Positions 17,119-27,562 of a stretch of DNA of 64,000 nucleotides are shown in pieces. The notes beneath the pieces were generated by a model. The model was not told the origin of the DNA and searched no databases. It saw only the letters and a program-made list of their open reading frames with translations. Source of the stretch: Bradyrhizobium sp. NFR13 (GTDB lineage: Bacteria > Pseudomonadota > Alphaproteobacteria > Rhizobiales > Xanthobacteraceae); assembly GCF_900114605.1 (NCBI RefSeq), contig NZ_FOTP01000001.1:868001-932000 (forward strand), in the 5' to 3' direction. The position numbers and the translations under genes are program-made. Each line of letters begins with the position of its first letter. Positions within the stretch are counted from its first letter, which is position 1.

Positions 17119-18533
17119 CAGGACACTCCTTGTTTCGCAGCGCGGCTGACTGACAGCACGAACTGCTCAATATCGCTCTGGTGGTTCTTCATGACCTTGA
17201 TATGCTCGGGCTTCGTCATCAGCCCTTCCAGATAGACCGGCAAGGCCGGCCGGACGCCGCAAGCGGCTTCCACCGCATCGGGGAATTTCGCGGCATGCGC
17301 CGTCGACAGCACGACGTTGGGCACATGCATCTCGGTGGTGTCGCGATCGGCCACGGCCAATGCCACGGCGGTATGTGGATCGATCAGATCGCCGGTCTCG
17401 CGCCACGCGGTGCGAATGGCAGCCGCCGTCTCGTCCTCGTCAGCGCGACCGGATTCGAAATCGGCACGGATCGCAGTCAGTACTTTCTCCGGCAGCACGA
17501 ACCGGCCCGACTGCTTGAGCGAATCCATCAATCCGCGCACCAGCGCAGCATCGCGGCCCGAGGCCTCGAACAGCAGGCGTTCGAAATTCGACGACACCTG
17601 AATGTCCATTGACGGCGACGACGAGGCGTGCACTTCACGCACTTCATAGATGCCCGTCTTGAGCGTGCGATCGAGGATGTCGTTGACGTTGGCGGCGACG
17701 CGCAGCAAGCGCACTGGCAGACCCATGCGCTTGGCCACATAGCCCGCAAAGATGTCGCCGAAATTGCCGGTCGGTACGGTGAAATCGACACTACGCGCGG
17801 GCGCACCGACGGCAACGGCGGATGTGAAGTAGTAAACCACCTGCGCGACGATACGCGCCCAGTTGATCGAGTTCACACCCGACAGTGAGACCGCATCGCG
17901 GAACTTGTGGTGGTTGAACAGGCCCTTCACGATCGCCTGGCAATCGTCGAAATGGCCCTCGACGGCGAGCGCATGGACGTTCGCTGCGCCGGTCGTGGTC
18001 ATCATGCGACGCTGCACGTCGGAGATGCGGCCGTTCGGAAACAGCACAACGAGATCGACATTGTCCCGGCCGGCAAAGGCATCAACAGCAGCACCGCCGG
18101 TGTCGCCCGAAGTCGCGACCACGATGGTGGTGCGCTGGTTACGCTTGGCGAGGACGTGATCCATCAGCCGCGCGATGAGCTGCATGGCGACGTCCTTGAA
18201 CGCCAGCGTCGGGCCGTGAAACAGCTCGAGCACGAACTGGTTCGGCGCTGTCTGGTCGAGCGGCACCACGGCGGGATGGCGGAAGGTGGCATAGGCCTCA
18301 TTGGCCATGCGCCCGAGATCCTCGTCGGAAATCTCGCCGGCCACGAATGGCCGGAGCACCTCGACGGCGACTTCCCAATAGGGCCGGCCGAACAGCGACG
18401 CGATGGTCTCGGTCGAGAGCTGAGGCCAGACCTCGGGAATGTAGAGACCGCCGTCGCGGGCAAGCCCGGTCAGCATGACATCGCAAAAGCCGAGTTTCGG
18501 GGCCTCTCCCCGCGTCGAGATATAGGTCGTCAA
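17118..18533 (-). CDS. thrC: threonine synthase
   Basis: PLP enzyme converting O-phosphohomoserine to threonine. 471 aa from the chosen start. The PLP lysine is in FHGPTLAFKDVAMQL (Lys113), with ATSGDTGGAAVDAFAG and VPTGNFGDIFAGY binding the cofactor phosphate. The start is read as TTG 18533 because LTTYISTRGEAPKLGF is the family N-terminus and GGAGG lies five bases before it; the frame continues to an ATG at 18563 whose extra residues overlap that ribosome site. A perfect palindrome lies 57 bases upstream. Confidence 0.95.
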   Translation of the reverse strand: MTTYISTRGEAPKLGFCDVMLTGLARDGGLYIPEVWPQLSTETIASLFGRPYWEVAVEVLRPFVAGEISDEDLGRMANEAYATFRHPAVVPLDQTAPNQFVLELFHGPTLAFKDVAMQLIARLMDHVLAKRNQRTTIVVATSGDTGGAAVDAFAGRDNVDLVVLFPNGRISDVQRRMMTTTGAANVHALAVEGHFDDCQAIVKGLFNHHKFRDAVSLSGVNSINWARIVAQVVYYFTSAVAVGAPARSVDFTVPTGNFGDIFAGYVAKRMGLPVRLLRVAANVNDILDRTLKTGIYEVREVHASSSPSMDIQVSSNFERLLFEASGRDAALVRGLMDSLKQSGRFVLPEKVLTAIRADFESGRADEDETAAAIRTAWRETGDLIDPHTAVALAVADRDTTEMHVPNVVLSTAHAAKFPDAVEAACGVRPALPVYLEGLMTKPEHIKVMKNHQSDIEQFVLSVSRAAKQGVS

Positions 18534-18589
18534 AGCGTCCTCCAAAGGCGCGGAAACCGCCAAGCCTTTGATAATAATGGGGTTAAAAC

Positions 18590-18604
18590 TTCACGCCGCG
18601 TGAA
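18590..18604. promoter_or_regulatory. 15-bp perfect palindrome upstream of thrC
   Basis: TTCACGC-C-GCGTGAA in the 127-base gap between SURF1 and thrC. It may be an operator for thrC or a weak stem at the end of the SURF1 transcript. No T-run follows on the minus strand directly, which favours an operator. Confidence 0.45.
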
Positions 18605-18660
18605 ATCAGAGGGCACCATAATGGGTTTCGCCGGGCGAGGAAACCGACTTTGGCCGGGGT

Positions 18661-19416
18661 TCAGGCGCGCCGCTGGCCCCTGATCCAGACCCCGAATGCA
18701 ATCACCACGGCCGCCGCAAGGCCAAACCAGGTGATGGCATACTGCATGTGGTCGTCCTTGAGATGGATTTCGAGCGGACCCGGCTTCGGGATGGCGTTGG
18801 CCGGTACGGGACTTTCCAGATCGACATAGAACGGGGCCACAGCGCCCCAGCCGAGCGCCTGCGCCATGACGCGCTGGTCGCGATTGAACCAGAGACGCTT
18901 GCTGACGTCGTCATGGGGCGTCAGCGTGCCCGCGGTTTCGGGAAAACGCAGATAGCCGGTCAGGGTCACGGGAGCGCCGGTGATGAGCTTCTGCACGGCG
19001 CGGTCCTGCTGGGCGCGATCCTGCATCGTGTTCTGCACGAAGCCGGCATTGATCACGACGGTTTCGCCGGATGCGAGCTGCGCCGGCAGGAAGGCCCAGG
19101 TCACCGGGCCAGGTACATCTGACCGCACGCCGGAGCCGGAGCTGTAGACCATGCCGTCCGGAGCGGCTTTGTAGGTCGCCGAAAAGCTGACGCGGCGAAA
19201 TTCATCCGTCGCCGCGGTCAGCGCGCTCCATGTGGCTGGCGCAGGCAATACACCGGGCGCAGCTGCCAGACGCTCCGTGAGCGCAGCAATCAGCGCGTGT
19301 TTCTCGGTACGGCGCTGCAACTGCCAGAAGCCGAGGCCGAGGAGCACGCCAACGATGATCAGCGTAACGATGCCAAGACCGGTGATACTGCGCCGGCGCG
19401 CTGCAACAGAGTTCAT
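18661..19416 (-). CDS. SURF1 family cytochrome oxidase assembly protein
   Basis: 251 aa with an N-terminal membrane helix (GLGIVTLIIVGVLLGLGFWQLQR) and a C-terminal one (MQYAITWFGLAAAVVIAFGVW), enclosing a periplasmic domain. GFWQLQR and YAITWFGLA are hallmarks of SURF1/Shy1, which helps insert haem a into subunit I of aa3 oxidases. It overlaps the DUF983 gene by ATGA. A longer reading up to 19536 is rejected because it adds a non-family sequence and overlaps the neighbour fully. Confidence 0.95.
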   Translation of the reverse strand: MNSVAARRRSITGLGIVTLIIVGVLLGLGFWQLQRRTEKHALIAALTERLAAAPGVLPAPATWSALTAATDEFRRVSFSATYKAAPDGMVYSSGSGVRSDVPGPVTWAFLPAQLASGETVVINAGFVQNTMQDRAQQDRAVQKLITGAPVTLTGYLRFPETAGTLTPHDDVSKRLWFNRDQRVMAQALGWGAVAPFYVDLESPVPANAIPKPGPLEIHLKDDHMQYAITWFGLAAAVVIAFGVWIRGQRRA

Positions 19417-19808
19417 TTCGGCGTGCGATCGATGAGCTGGCCTTCGGAGGCCTTGTGGTGGAATTGCAGGGCGATCAGCAACGACTTCATGGACCGCAAG
19501 GGTAACAGCGTGGTTGCCAGAATCAGCGGCAGCCACAGCGCGGCATGCAGCCAGAACGGCGGCTGGTACTTGACTTCGACGATGAGGGCAGCACCGACCA
19601 CGATGGCACCGGCGAGCATGATGATGAAGATGGCCGGGCCATCACCGGTATCGATGAAAGCATAATCCAGTTCGCAACGCTCACATCGCGGCGCCAGATT
19701 GATGAAGCCCGCATAGAGCTTGCCCTCGCCACAACGCGGGCATTTGCAGGTGAGGCCGCGGATGACGGTCTGGCCAAGCGTAACGGAGGCAGCGAGTTGA
19801 TCGGGCAT
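19413..19808 (-). CDS. DUF983 family membrane protein with zinc-ribbon-like cysteines
   Basis: 131 aa. The N-terminal segment has CPRCGEGKLY and later CERC, a four-cysteine metal site; two membrane helices follow (IFIIMLAGAIVVGAALIVEV and HAALWLPLILATTLLPLRSM). DUF983 genes are regularly found between coxC and SURF1 in alphaproteobacteria, suggesting a part in oxidase assembly, but none is biochemically characterised to my knowledge. A GTG six codons upstream is another possible start. The stop overlaps the SURF1 start. Confidence 0.88.
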   Translation of the reverse strand: MPDQLAASVTLGQTVIRGLTCKCPRCGEGKLYAGFINLAPRCERCELDYAFIDTGDGPAIFIIMLAGAIVVGAALIVEVKYQPPFWLHAALWLPLILATTLLPLRSMKSLLIALQFHHKASEGQLIDRTPK

Positions 19809-19842
19809 CGAGTCAATTTCTTTCACGCCGCAGAGGCCAACG

Positions 19843-19867
19843 AAAAAGGGCGGCCCTGCGGCCGCCC
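19843..19867 (-). terminator. rho-independent terminator after coxC
   Basis: Read on the minus strand, an eight-base stem GGGCGGCC / GGCCGCCC with a 4-base loop is followed by five T residues. It lies 20 bases after the coxC stop and ahead of DUF983, so it should separate or attenuate the distal genes. Confidence 0.85.
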
Positions 19868-19887
19868 TCTTGTAGCACCGAATGCGG

Positions 19888-20745
19888 TCAGTGCGCGGCT
19901 GCGCCGGCGATGGGGCCGCCATAGCCCCAGACATAAATCGTGACGAACAGGAACAGCCAGACCACGTCCACGAAGTGCCAGTACCAGGCGGCGAATTCGA
20001 AGCCGAGGTGCTGTTTCGGCGTGAAGTGACCGGCATAGACGCGGAACAGGCAAACCAGGAGGAAGATGGTGCCGACCAGCACGTGGAAACCGTGGAAACC
20101 GGTCGCCATGAAGAAGGTCGCGCCGTAGATATTGCCCTTGAAGCCGAAAGCGGCGTGGGCATATTCGAACGCCTGCACGCAGGAGAAGGCAGCGCCGAGC
20201 AGTACGGTGAGGATCAGTGCGTGCTTCACAGCCTTGCGGTCACCTTCCAGCAGGGCGTGATGCGCCCAGGTCACCGTGGTCCCCGAGGTCAGCAGGATCA
20301 GCGTGTTGAGCAGCGGCAGATGCCAGGGATCGAAGGTCTGGATGCCTTTCGGCGGCCAGACGCCACCAAAGAGTGCTTCGCGGGTGGCATGGACGGGATC
20401 GCCGGGGAACAGCGATGAATTGAAATAGGCCCAGAACCAGGCGACGAAGAACATCACTTCCGAAGCGATGAAGAGGATCATGCCGTAGCGGTGGCTGATC
20501 TGCACCACGCGGGTGTGGTCGCCCTTGTACTGGGCTTCGCGAACCACGTCGGTCCACCAGCTTGCGAAGGTGTAGAGCACGCCGATGGTGCCGACGCCGA
20601 ACACGATGGGTGCAGCGGCATACATATGATGCATCCAGCTGACCGCACCGACCGCCATGATGAAGGCGAACAGCGAGCCTACCGCCGGCCACGGCGAGGG
20701 ATCGACGAGGTGATAGTCGTGGTGCTTAGCTTGCGCCGTAGCCAT
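19888..20745 (-). CDS. coxC: cytochrome c oxidase subunit III
   Basis: 285 aa, seven-helix subunit III. Typical features are HDYHLVDPSPWPAVGS at the N-terminus, SEVMFFVAWFWAYFN with the conserved glutamate, GTTVTWAHHALLEGDR, GFHGFHVLVGTIFL and the C-terminal HFVDVVWLFLFVTIYVWG. It stabilises proton uptake by the aa3 oxidase. ATG 20745 has GGAGAGAACC just before it. It follows ctaG on the same strand and is followed by a strong terminator. Confidence 0.97.
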   Translation of the reverse strand: MATAQAKHHDYHLVDPSPWPAVGSLFAFIMAVGAVSWMHHMYAAAPIVFGVGTIGVLYTFASWWTDVVREAQYKGDHTRVVQISHRYGMILFIASEVMFFVAWFWAYFNSSLFPGDPVHATREALFGGVWPPKGIQTFDPWHLPLLNTLILLTSGTTVTWAHHALLEGDRKAVKHALILTVLLGAAFSCVQAFEYAHAAFGFKGNIYGATFFMATGFHGFHVLVGTIFLLVCLFRVYAGHFTPKQHLGFEFAAWYWHFVDVVWLFLFVTIYVWGYGGPIAGAAAH

Positions 20746-20840
20746 TGCGGTTCTCTCCGTCAGCTGCGCCGGTTGAAGCCGGTGCGAGTTCTCTCAATTT
20801 ATAACTCGGAACGCTCCAGGATTTCTCCTGGCGTTTTCTC

Positions 20841-21473
20841 TTAGAGGTTGCCCTTGCGTTTGTCGGTCTCCGTCGCCGCCAGTGGCTTCGGCGCCGGGTC
20901 GCGCAGGGGGTAGAACGTGTAGGACAGTGTAATCGACTTCAGTCCGTCATTCTCGTTGTCCGCGGCCAGCGCAGGATCGACATAGAATACGACGGGCATT
21001 TCGCGCTTCTCACCGGGCGCCAGGGTCTGGTCGGTGAAGCAGAAGCAATTGATCTTCTGGAAATACGCTCCCACCGTCAGCGGCGCCACGTTATAGGCAG
21101 CCTGTGCGGAGGTGGTGCGGGCGGACTGGTTGGTCACGGTGTAGAAAACGGTCACGACCTCGCCGATCTTGACCTCGATCTCGCTCTGCTCCGGGACGAA
21201 CTTCCACGGCAGGCCGCCCGACACATTGGCATCGAAGCGCACGGCGATTGTGCGCGCGATCGGGCCGCTTGCGGGCGCCGAACTGGCGACCATCGTGGTG
21301 CCGTTGAAACCGGTGGCGCGGCAGAACCAGTTATAGAGCGGCACGGCCGCGTAGGACGCGCCGACCATGAAGGCCACCAGCAGACCGCAAGCCGCAGCCA
21401 CTGTCGCATCGCGACCCAGACGGCGGCGCGGCTGGTTCACTTCAACTGGCTTGATCTGCGGCTGATCGGTCAT
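20841..21473 (-). CDS. ctaG: cytochrome c oxidase assembly protein CtaG (Cox11)
   Basis: 210 aa. One N-terminal membrane helix ([30 protein letters not shown]) and a periplasmic Ig-like domain. The copper-binding pair is in [12 protein letters not shown]. Cox11 delivers Cu to the CuB site of subunit I. Its start is near the stop of the small coxF gene, and the order ctaB-coxF-ctaG-coxC is that of other alphaproteobacteria. Confidence 0.96.
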   Translation of the reverse strand: MTDQPQIKPVEVNQPRRRLGRDATVAAACGLLVAFMVGASYAAVPLYNWFCRATGFNGTTMVASSAPASGPIARTIAVRFDANVSGGLPWKFVPEQSEIEVKIGEVVTVFYTVTNQSARTTSAQAAYNVAPLTVGAYFQKINCFCFTDQTLAPGEKREMPVVFYVDPALAADNENDGLKSITLSYTFYPLRDPAPKPLAATETDKRKGNL

Positions 21474-21491
21474 GTCACTCAGCTCTTGTCA

Positions 21492-21665
21492 CTACATGGG
21501 CCGGATGAGAACGGCCGGCCCCTTGACCATGGTGACGGCAAAGAACAGCACGACGAGAATGCCGAGCGCCCAGGCAATGGCCAGCGAGCGTTCACGACGG
21601 CTTTTCTTCTGTGCCTCAGTAAGGACGATGCCTTCTGGCTCTTCAGGCTTGCGCTCGTTGTCCAT
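21492..21665 (-). CDS. coxF: CoxF-type small membrane protein (57 aa)
   Basis: A short gene between ctaB and ctaG. The product starts MDNERKPEEPEGIVLTEAQK, carries a basic KKSRRERS stretch and then one membrane helix (LAIAWALGILVVLFFAVTMV) ending RPM. It is the CoxF family of cox clusters, of unknown function but constant in position. Stop at 21492 is 18 bases from the ctaG start, and its ATG is 16 bases after the ctaB stop, so all three are tightly coupled. Confidence 0.85.
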   Translation of the reverse strand: MDNERKPEEPEGIVLTEAQKKSRRERSLAIAWALGILVVLFFAVTMVKGPAVLIRPM

Positions 21666-21681
21666 GGGATCATGCGCCCCT

Positions 21682-22635
21682 CTACCAGACCAGCGGGAGG
21701 ATGGCCTTCACGACCACCTCGAGCAGCAGAATGGCAAACAGTGCGAACAGATAGACGATCGAGAAAGCAAACAGCTTGCGCGTCGCGCGGTTAGCGGGCG
21801 TGCCTTCGCGCAGACGATAGACCTGCACGGCGAGATACATCATGCCGGCGCCGAGGATCAACGAAGCGGTGCCGTAGATGGCCGAGAAATAGCCGAGCGG
21901 CCAAGGCGCCACGGCAGTTGCAACCAGCACGACAGTGTAAAGCAGGATCTGCAGCCGGGTCGCATCGGGACCGGCGACCACCGGCAGCATTGGCACGCCG
22001 GCGCGGGTGTAATCGTCGTTGCGGAACAGCGCCAGCGCCCAGAAATGCGGCGGGGTCCAGAAGAAGATGATCAGGAACAGCAGGATCGGCTCCATCGAGA
22101 GCGTTCCTGACGCCGCAGCCCAGGCGACGACCGGCGGCAGCGCACCGGCGGCACCGCCGATGACGATGTTCTGCGCGGTCCAGCGCTTCAGAGCGATGGT
22201 GTAGATCACGACATAGAAGAAGATCGTGAACGCGAGCAGCGCGCCGGCCAGCCAGTTTACGAGGATACCCAGCGTCATCACCGAGAAGAAGGCCAGCACC
22301 AAGCCGAAGGTCAGTGCTTCCGGCCGGGTGACACGGCCGCGCGGGATCGGGCGGTTGGCGGTGCGCGACATCAGCGCGTCGATATCGGCCTCGTACCACA
22401 TGTTCAGCGCGCCGGAGGCGCCGCCACCGACAGCGATGCAGAGAATCGAGGTGATCGCCAGCACCGGATGATGATCGCCCGGTGCCAGGAAATAACCGAC
22501 CATGGCCGTGAACACGACCAGCGACATCACCCGCGGCTTGAGCAGCGCGATGTAGTCGGCAACACCCGCTTCGGAAATGCGGGGGCTGGACAGGTCGATG
22601 GCGTGGTGGTCGAGGACGGACAAGATCAATCTCAC
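21682..22635 (-). CDS. ctaB: protohaem IX farnesyltransferase (haem o synthase)
   Basis: UbiA-type prenyltransferase that makes haem o from haem b, the precursor of haem a. Nine helices. The first Asp-rich motif is in [19 protein letters not shown] and the second in [15 protein letters not shown]. The family N-terminus is [20 protein letters not shown], so the start is GTG 22635 or TTG 22623; the reading up to 22683 adds atypical residues. It lies between coxA and coxF. Confidence 0.95.
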   Translation of the reverse strand: MRLILSVLDHHAIDLSSPRISEAGVADYIALLKPRVMSLVVFTAMVGYFLAPGDHHPVLAITSILCIAVGGGASGALNMWYEADIDALMSRTANRPIPRGRVTRPEALTFGLVLAFFSVMTLGILVNWLAGALLAFTIFFYVVIYTIALKRWTAQNIVIGGAAGALPPVVAWAAASGTLSMEPILLFLIIFFWTPPHFWALALFRNDDYTRAGVPMLPVVAGPDATRLQILLYTVVLVATAVAPWPLGYFSAIYGTASLILGAGMMYLAVQVYRLREGTPANRATRKLFAFSIVYLFALFAILLLEVVVKAILPLVW

Positions 22636-22720
22636 TTTGTTACGAGCACTCCGCCGAAGCCAGACTGGCCGCGGCGGAGGCATTCACTGGCGCAGCGCCC
22701 GAAGGCGCCACGGATAGTTG

Positions 22721-24403
<1,683 letters not shown>

Positions 24404-24449
24404 CTAATTTCTTACAGTGCGTGCGGAGCCTCGCGGCTCCGCCACCCGC

Positions 24450-25295
24450 TCACTGCGCCACAGCAGTTCCAGCCGAAGCGTAGGAATTCGCCGGATTGGA
24501 CGCGAACTTCTTCTTCGCCGTCTCGACCCATGCGGTGAATTCCTGATCGCTGACGACGCGGATCGCGATCGGCATGAACGCGTGATCCTTGCCGCACAGT
24601 TCCGAACACTGACCGTAGAACATGCCGGTCTTGGTGGCCTTGAACCAGGTCTCGTTCAGACGGCCCGGAACGGCGTCGATCTTGATGCCAAAAGACGGGA
24701 TCGCAAAGGAGTGGATCACGTCGGACGCCGTGGTCTGCACGCGGACGACCTTGTTCACGGGAACGACGACCTCGTTATCGACGGCGAGCAGACGCGGCTG
24801 CTTGTCGGCAGCCATCAGCGAGTCGAATTCGAACGGACCGTTATCGGGATAGCTATAGGTCCAGAACCACTGCTTGCCCGTCGCCTTGATGGTCAGGTCG
24901 GCCTTGGGCACATCGAGCTGCAGGAACAGCAGACGGAACGACGGCACCGCAACCGCGACCAGGATAAGCACCGGAATAATGGTCCAGGCGACCTCGATCA
25001 GCGTATTGTGGGTGGTCTTGGACGGAACCGGATTGGCCTTGGAGTTGAACTTCATCACCACGATGACGAGAAGTACAAGCACGAACAGCGTGATGGCGGT
25101 AATCAGCCAGAGCAGGAAATTATGAAACCAGGTGATGTTTTCCATCACCGGCGTGGCGGCTTCCTGCAGCTTGAATTCCCACGGCGCGGGCTGTCCCATC
25201 ACCTCTGCGAATGCAGCACCGCCAAAAGCGAGCCCGGCCCCAACAACTGCTAACCCCAGCAACCGGCGGCCAATCTGGCCCCTCGACATCCTCAT
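24450..25295 (-). CDS. coxB: cytochrome c oxidase subunit II
   Basis: 281 aa. Signal peptide ending AFGGAAFAE, two membrane helices, then the cupredoxin domain with the CuA ligands in GQCSELCGKDHAFMPI (Cys, Cys, His, Met) and the electron-entry tryptophan region KQWFWTYSYPD. There is no fused cytochrome c domain, so this is the plain aa3-type oxidase. It is the first gene of the minus-strand operon. Confidence 0.98.
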   Translation of the reverse strand: MRMSRGQIGRRLLGLAVVGAGLAFGGAAFAEVMGQPAPWEFKLQEAATPVMENITWFHNFLLWLITAITLFVLVLLVIVVMKFNSKANPVPSKTTHNTLIEVAWTIIPVLILVAVAVPSFRLLFLQLDVPKADLTIKATGKQWFWTYSYPDNGPFEFDSLMAADKQPRLLAVDNEVVVPVNKVVRVQTTASDVIHSFAIPSFGIKIDAVPGRLNETWFKATKTGMFYGQCSELCGKDHAFMPIAIRVVSDQEFTAWVETAKKKFASNPANSYASAGTAVAQ

Positions 25296-25342
25296 GCCGC
25301 TCGCGCTCCCATATTTACTGTCGCATTTCGGCGTGTCGCCGA

Positions 25343-25371
25343 ATTATGCCGCCCGATCCACACCCTAACAA
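25343..25371 (-). promoter_or_regulatory. candidate promoter of the cox operon
   Basis: On the minus strand: TTGTTA (-35), a 17-base spacer, CATAAT (-10), about 48 bases before the coxB ATG. The best pair in this gap. Confidence 0.5.
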
Positions 25372-25384
25372 TTTGCCAAAACGC

Positions 25385-25401
25385 CCAACCAATTGGCTTG
25401 G
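25385..25401. promoter_or_regulatory. near-perfect palindrome upstream of the cox promoter
   Basis: CCAACCAATTGGCTTGG, matching its reverse complement at all but one symmetric pair of positions, sits 14 bases upstream of the proposed -35 element. This is an activator-like position. The regulator is unknown. Confidence 0.35.
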
Positions 25402-25778
25402 TGGCAGTTGTTAGAATGCGTCGAAATCTAGCCTCTCAAACCATAATTCGCGCTCTGTCGCAATGCAGGAGTGGCGCATCCCGTAATGCATTCGACGGTA
25501 TTGAACGAAGGTCGCAATTGCTGCATGAAATCAGCTATAAACAGGCGTGCGACAGCCGAACGGCGCTTGACAGCTGAATTGTCCGATGTAGGCACGGATC
25601 AGGCGATCGGCAGGATGCTGATTCGCGCCCGCGAGCGTTATCGTGGCTCCGTGGATGCCTTCAAGGCGCCGTCATTGCCGTATCATTCCGTGGTCTGGAA
25701 AAATCCTCCGGACAGACAGCGTCAAGCGTGCTGCCCTGGACTACGACCACCACGTCACCGCCTAAGGAACCGACCCGG

Positions 25779-26354
25779 ATGGGGCACTCGAAGTTGCAGC
25801 ATAAACCGACCCTGAACCGCCCGGCCCGCGGGATCGTAGGCTGGCGACTCTTTGGCTGGCAACGGCTGGCGCTCGGTTGTCTGGCCCTGGCAGCGATCGC
25901 CGCCGTGCCGGCTACCGCCAAGGCCCAGGGTGCGGTGCGCTCGGTTCATGGCGACTGGCAGATCCGCTGCGATACCCCGCCCGGCGCCCAGGCCGAGCAA
26001 TGTGCCCTGATCCAGAGTGTGGTGGCGGAAGACCGTTCCAATGCCGGGCTGACCGTGATCGTGCTGAAGACCGCCGACCAGAAAAGCAAACTGATGCGCG
26101 TGGTGGCGCCACTCGGCGTGCTGCTGCCGTCCGGCCTCGGCCTCAAGCTCGACAATCAGGATGTCGGCCGCGCCGGCTTCGTGCGCTGCCTGCCCAATGG
26201 CTGCGTTGCCGAAGTCGTGATGGACGACAAATTGCTCGGCCAGCTCCGCACCGCCAAGACCGCCACCTTCATCATCTTCGAGACCCCCGAAGAAGGCATC
26301 GGCTTCCCGCTCAGCCTCAACGGCATCGGCGAGGGTTACGACAAGCTGCCCTGA
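25779..26354 (+). CDS. invasion-associated locus B (IalB) family protein
   Basis: 191 aa. Basic N-terminus and hydrophobic stretch (LALGCLALAAIAAVPATAKAQG) form a signal peptide. The mature part has the IalB pattern: HGDWQIRCDTPPGAQAEQCALIQ, then a beta-rich core with VRCLPNGCVAEVVMDD, four conserved cysteines in all, and a C-terminal GFPLSLNGIGEGYDKL. The name comes from Bartonella; in non-pathogens these periplasmic proteins have no assigned function. It is convergent with the PepSY gene. Confidence 0.9.
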   Translation: MGHSKLQHKPTLNRPARGIVGWRLFGWQRLALGCLALAAIAAVPATAKAQGAVRSVHGDWQIRCDTPPGAQAEQCALIQSVVAEDRSNAGLTVIVLKTADQKSKLMRVVAPLGVLLPSGLGLKLDNQDVGRAGFVRCLPNGCVAEVVMDDKLLGQLRTAKTATFIIFETPEEGIGFPLSLNGIGEGYDKLP

Positions 26355-26356
26355 TC

Positions 26357-26371
26357 GGCAGCGTTGCTGCC
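26357..26371. terminator. short hairpin between convergent genes
   Basis: GGCAGC-GTT-GCTGCC between the IalB-like and PepSY gene stops. There is no T-run, so termination here is only possible. Confidence 0.3.
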
Positions 26372-27562
26372 CTACTCTCCCGGCACCAGTCCGGGAGCAC
26401 GGCGATCGCGGCGGCTTGGTTGCGACGCGGCGCGCAACTTCCGGCGCGAGAAATACAGGATGAAGCCGGTCACGGTGAACAGCGGCATCAAGGCCGCGGC
26501 CAGCAGGAATACGATGCGACCGGGCAGCCCCAGGAACGCACCGGTATGGATGTGCAGCACCGCGGCCAGAACGCGCTCACCGAATGTCTTGTCGTTATAG
26601 AGCTCTGCCGACACCATGCGGCCGGTCACGCCATCGATGCGGAAATCGTCGCGCGCTTCGTCAAATGACGCATCCTTTGCCACCGAGCGGATACGCACGA
26701 CACTGCCCGGTCCGTTCGGCAGCTGCATGATCGCCATCGCATAGCGGCTGCCTTGATCAGCCAGAAACGTCGACCAGACCTTGTCGAGTGACGGCGTCGC
26801 CGGCGCATCAACCGCAGGTGCCTTGGCGCCGCCCTTCGCCCCGCGCGGTGCCTGCGCGGTCGCCGCGGGCTTACTCGACAGAAGCCAGGTGGCGCTGGCC
26901 TTGTACCAGTCGAACGACCACCACAGGCCAGTGAGAATGGTCACCAGATAGACCGGCAGCAGCCAAGTGCCGACGACGCTGTGCAGCGACCAATGAAACG
27001 GACGCCCGCTTAGTGCCAGCTTCGGCTTCAACCAGGTCTTGATGCTGCTGACACGGCGCGGCCAGCGCAGCACCATCCCGGAGATCAGCAACACGAACAG
27101 GCCGAGCACGGAGACGCCGGTAATCAGACGGCCATAGCCATTGCCGTTGCCCGGCAGCAGCAGAAAGCGATGCAGGTTGCGCAGCGTCGCGAAGAAGCTC
27201 TCCCCCTGCATAGCCGAGACGACACGGCCATCATAGGGATCGACATAGACGGACGAGCGCTCTCCGGTCTCGCTGCGGGCAAAGCGCATCCGCACCGCCG
27301 TGCCGGGCTCGCTCGAAAAGACGATGAGGCCAACCTTGCCCGCCCCCGGCACCGCCTGGACCCGCGCCACGAGCTCATCAGGCCCGAGCACAGGCGCCGG
27401 CCGCGGATCGACCTTCGTCACGTCGCGATTCAGCGCCGCGACGATTTCGTCCTCGAAGCTCAGCATGGCACCGGTCAGACCGATCACGCCCAGGATCAGC
27501 GAGACCGCCAGGCCGATGATGGAATGGACTTGCAGGAATGCGGATTTGGTTCGTGAGGCCAT
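26372..27562 (-). CDS. PepSY-associated membrane protein
   Basis: 396 aa from ATG 27562. Four membrane helices: LQVHSIIGLAVSLILGVIGLTGAML, GVSVLGLFVLLISGMVL, HSVVGTWLLPVYLVTILTGLWW and LLAAALMPLFTVTGFILYFSRRK. Periplasmic PepSY-type segments lie between them, one with YVDPYDGRVV and one with RIDGVTGRMVSAELYNDK. Conserved histidines, in HSIIG, HRFLLL, HWSLHSVVG and HIHTG, resemble haem-binding sites of the family related to iron-reductase and siderophore utilisation. An Ala/Lys-rich loop (about 240-265) looks disordered. It has no iron genes nearby, so its substrate is open. Confidence 0.85.
   Translation of the reverse strand: MASRTKSAFLQVHSIIGLAVSLILGVIGLTGAMLSFEDEIVAALNRDVTKVDPRPAPVLGPDELVARVQAVPGAGKVGLIVFSSEPGTAVRMRFARSETGERSSVYVDPYDGRVVSAMQGESFFATLRNLHRFLLLPGNGNGYGRLITGVSVLGLFVLLISGMVLRWPRRVSSIKTWLKPKLALSGRPFHWSLHSVVGTWLLPVYLVTILTGLWWSFDWYKASATWLLSSKPAATAQAPRGAKGGAKAPAVDAPATPSLDKVWSTFLADQGSRYAMAIMQLPNGPGSVVRIRSVAKDASFDEARDDFRIDGVTGRMVSAELYNDKTFGERVLAAVLHIHTGAFLGLPGRIVFLLAAALMPLFTVTGFILYFSRRKLRAASQPSRRDRRAPGLVPGE

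Larger units (their letters stand above)
25296..25778. other. 483-base region between divergent coxB and ialB-like gene
   Basis: Holds the cox promoter and palindrome near 25343-25401. On the other side is the leader of the IalB-like gene, with a TTGACA at 25567-25572 but only a poor -10 (TAGGCA). An open frame at 25471-25815 has no family likeness and runs into the next gene, so I do not call it. Confidence 0.5.

Noticed and set aside
25471-25815. 114-aa open frame between coxB and the IalB-like gene
   Set aside because: No family likeness, no ribosome site, and it runs into the IalB-like start; codon pattern is unlike neighbours.
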